NCBI GenBank assembly: GCA_011390535.1
Contig: JAABSF010000006.1
Span: forward strand, 1 to 5,438
Length of the DNA: 5,438 bases
Source of the DNA: Deltaproteobacteria bacterium
GTDB lineage: Bacteria; Myxococcota_A; Polyangia; HGW-17; SLPX01
Direction: 5' to 3'
Below the pieces are notes generated by a model, which worked only from the letters and a program-made list of their open reading frames with translations, ran no database searches and was not told the DNA's origin. The translations under genes were made by a program, and so were the position numbers. Below, one piece after another: positions 5,225-5,438 of this stretch (positions are counted from its first letter, which is position 1; each line of letters opens with the position of its first letter).

Positions 5225-5438
5225 ATGAAAACAGGTATCCTGAGAGATGATGCTTTTTTGAACCACTGCGCGGCCGGTTACCATCCGGAACAATCAGCGA
5301 GGCTTTCAGTAATCTATAGAGAACTTGACGCCCGGCAATTAACAGCAAAGACAAAAAAAGTTTCCGCAAGAAAAGCAACAGACGAAGAAATACTGAAGGT
5401 ACATTCCATTGATTACCTTAACAAGTTGAAAAAAATGC
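5225..5438 (+). CDS. AcuC/HDAC-like deacetylase family protein, N-terminal fragment
   Basis: The first 71 codons of a gene that runs off the right edge. The start MKTGILRDDAF leads into NHCAAGYHPEQSARL (residues 13-27), the HPExxxRL signature with His20, Pro21, Glu22 and Arg26 that opens the arginase-fold histone deacetylase/acetoin utilisation (AcuC) family. Near the edge, ATDEEILKVHSIDYLNKL (about 50-67) matches the family's 'A(T/S)xEELxxVHxxxYL' segment. The zinc-binding and catalytic His-Asp residues lie beyond the window, so activity cannot be judged. Bacterial members remove acetyl groups from proteins such as acetyl-CoA synthetase, or act on polyamines and other small molecules. The spacing to the ribosome binding site supports this start. 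It is divergent from the epimerase gene across 129 bases. Family likely; substrate unknown. Confidence 0.82.
   Translation, partial: MKTGILRDDAFLNHCAAGYHPEQSARLSVIYRELDARQLTAKTKKVSARKATDEEILKVHSIDYLNKLKKM

Noticed and set aside
5178..5378. 66-residue minus-strand open frame at the right end
   Set aside because: It overlaps the start of the deacetylase-like gene, which has family motifs and a ribosome binding site.

Overview
The window reads as chromosomal DNA from a Gram-negative bacterium, probably a moderate- to low-GC member of the Myxococcota or a related delta-proteobacterial lineage. The main clue is a large Hanks-type Ser/Thr kinase whose catalytic segments resemble kinases that are abundant in that group, followed by a single membrane span and TPR-like repeats. 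A lipobox-bearing thioredoxin-fold lipoprotein and a multi-spanning polysaccharide synthase also fit a diderm envelope. The assignment rests on remembered family resemblance, not on a search. The genetic code looks standard: every tryptophan I translated is TGG.

Layout from left to right. (1) Positions 1-1343, minus strand: a processive family-2 glycosyltransferase of the CesA/CslA type, cut by the left edge, with all four catalytic signatures present. (2) Positions 1344-1712: a 369-base divergent intergenic region. It holds a possible 38-codon leader ORF whose stop codon overlaps the glycosyltransferase ribosome binding site, a perfect 7-bp dyad, a sigma70-like promoter facing the glycosyltransferase, and A-tracts followed by an exact TATAAT facing the next gene. 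(3) Positions 1722-2240, plus strand: a TlpA/ResA-like thioredoxin-fold lipoprotein. (4) Positions 2298-4469, minus strand: the receptor-like Ser/Thr kinase, convergent with the lipoprotein gene across 57 bases. (5) Positions 4541-5095, minus strand: an RmlC-family dTDP-sugar epimerase, 71 bases upstream of the kinase and possibly co-transcribed with it. (6) Position 5225 to the right edge, plus strand: the N-terminus of an AcuC/HDAC-like deacetylase.

Functionally the genes lean towards the cell surface: a polysaccharide polymerase, a nucleotide-sugar epimerase, an envelope thiol-disulfide protein and a membrane kinase. No complete pathway or known system is present, and the strand changes argue against one operon. 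I found no mobile element, CRISPR array, tRNA or rRNA. The most unusual part is the 5' leader of the glycosyltransferase, where a small in-frame ORF, an overlapping stop/Shine-Dalgarno and two mutually exclusive hairpins coincide.
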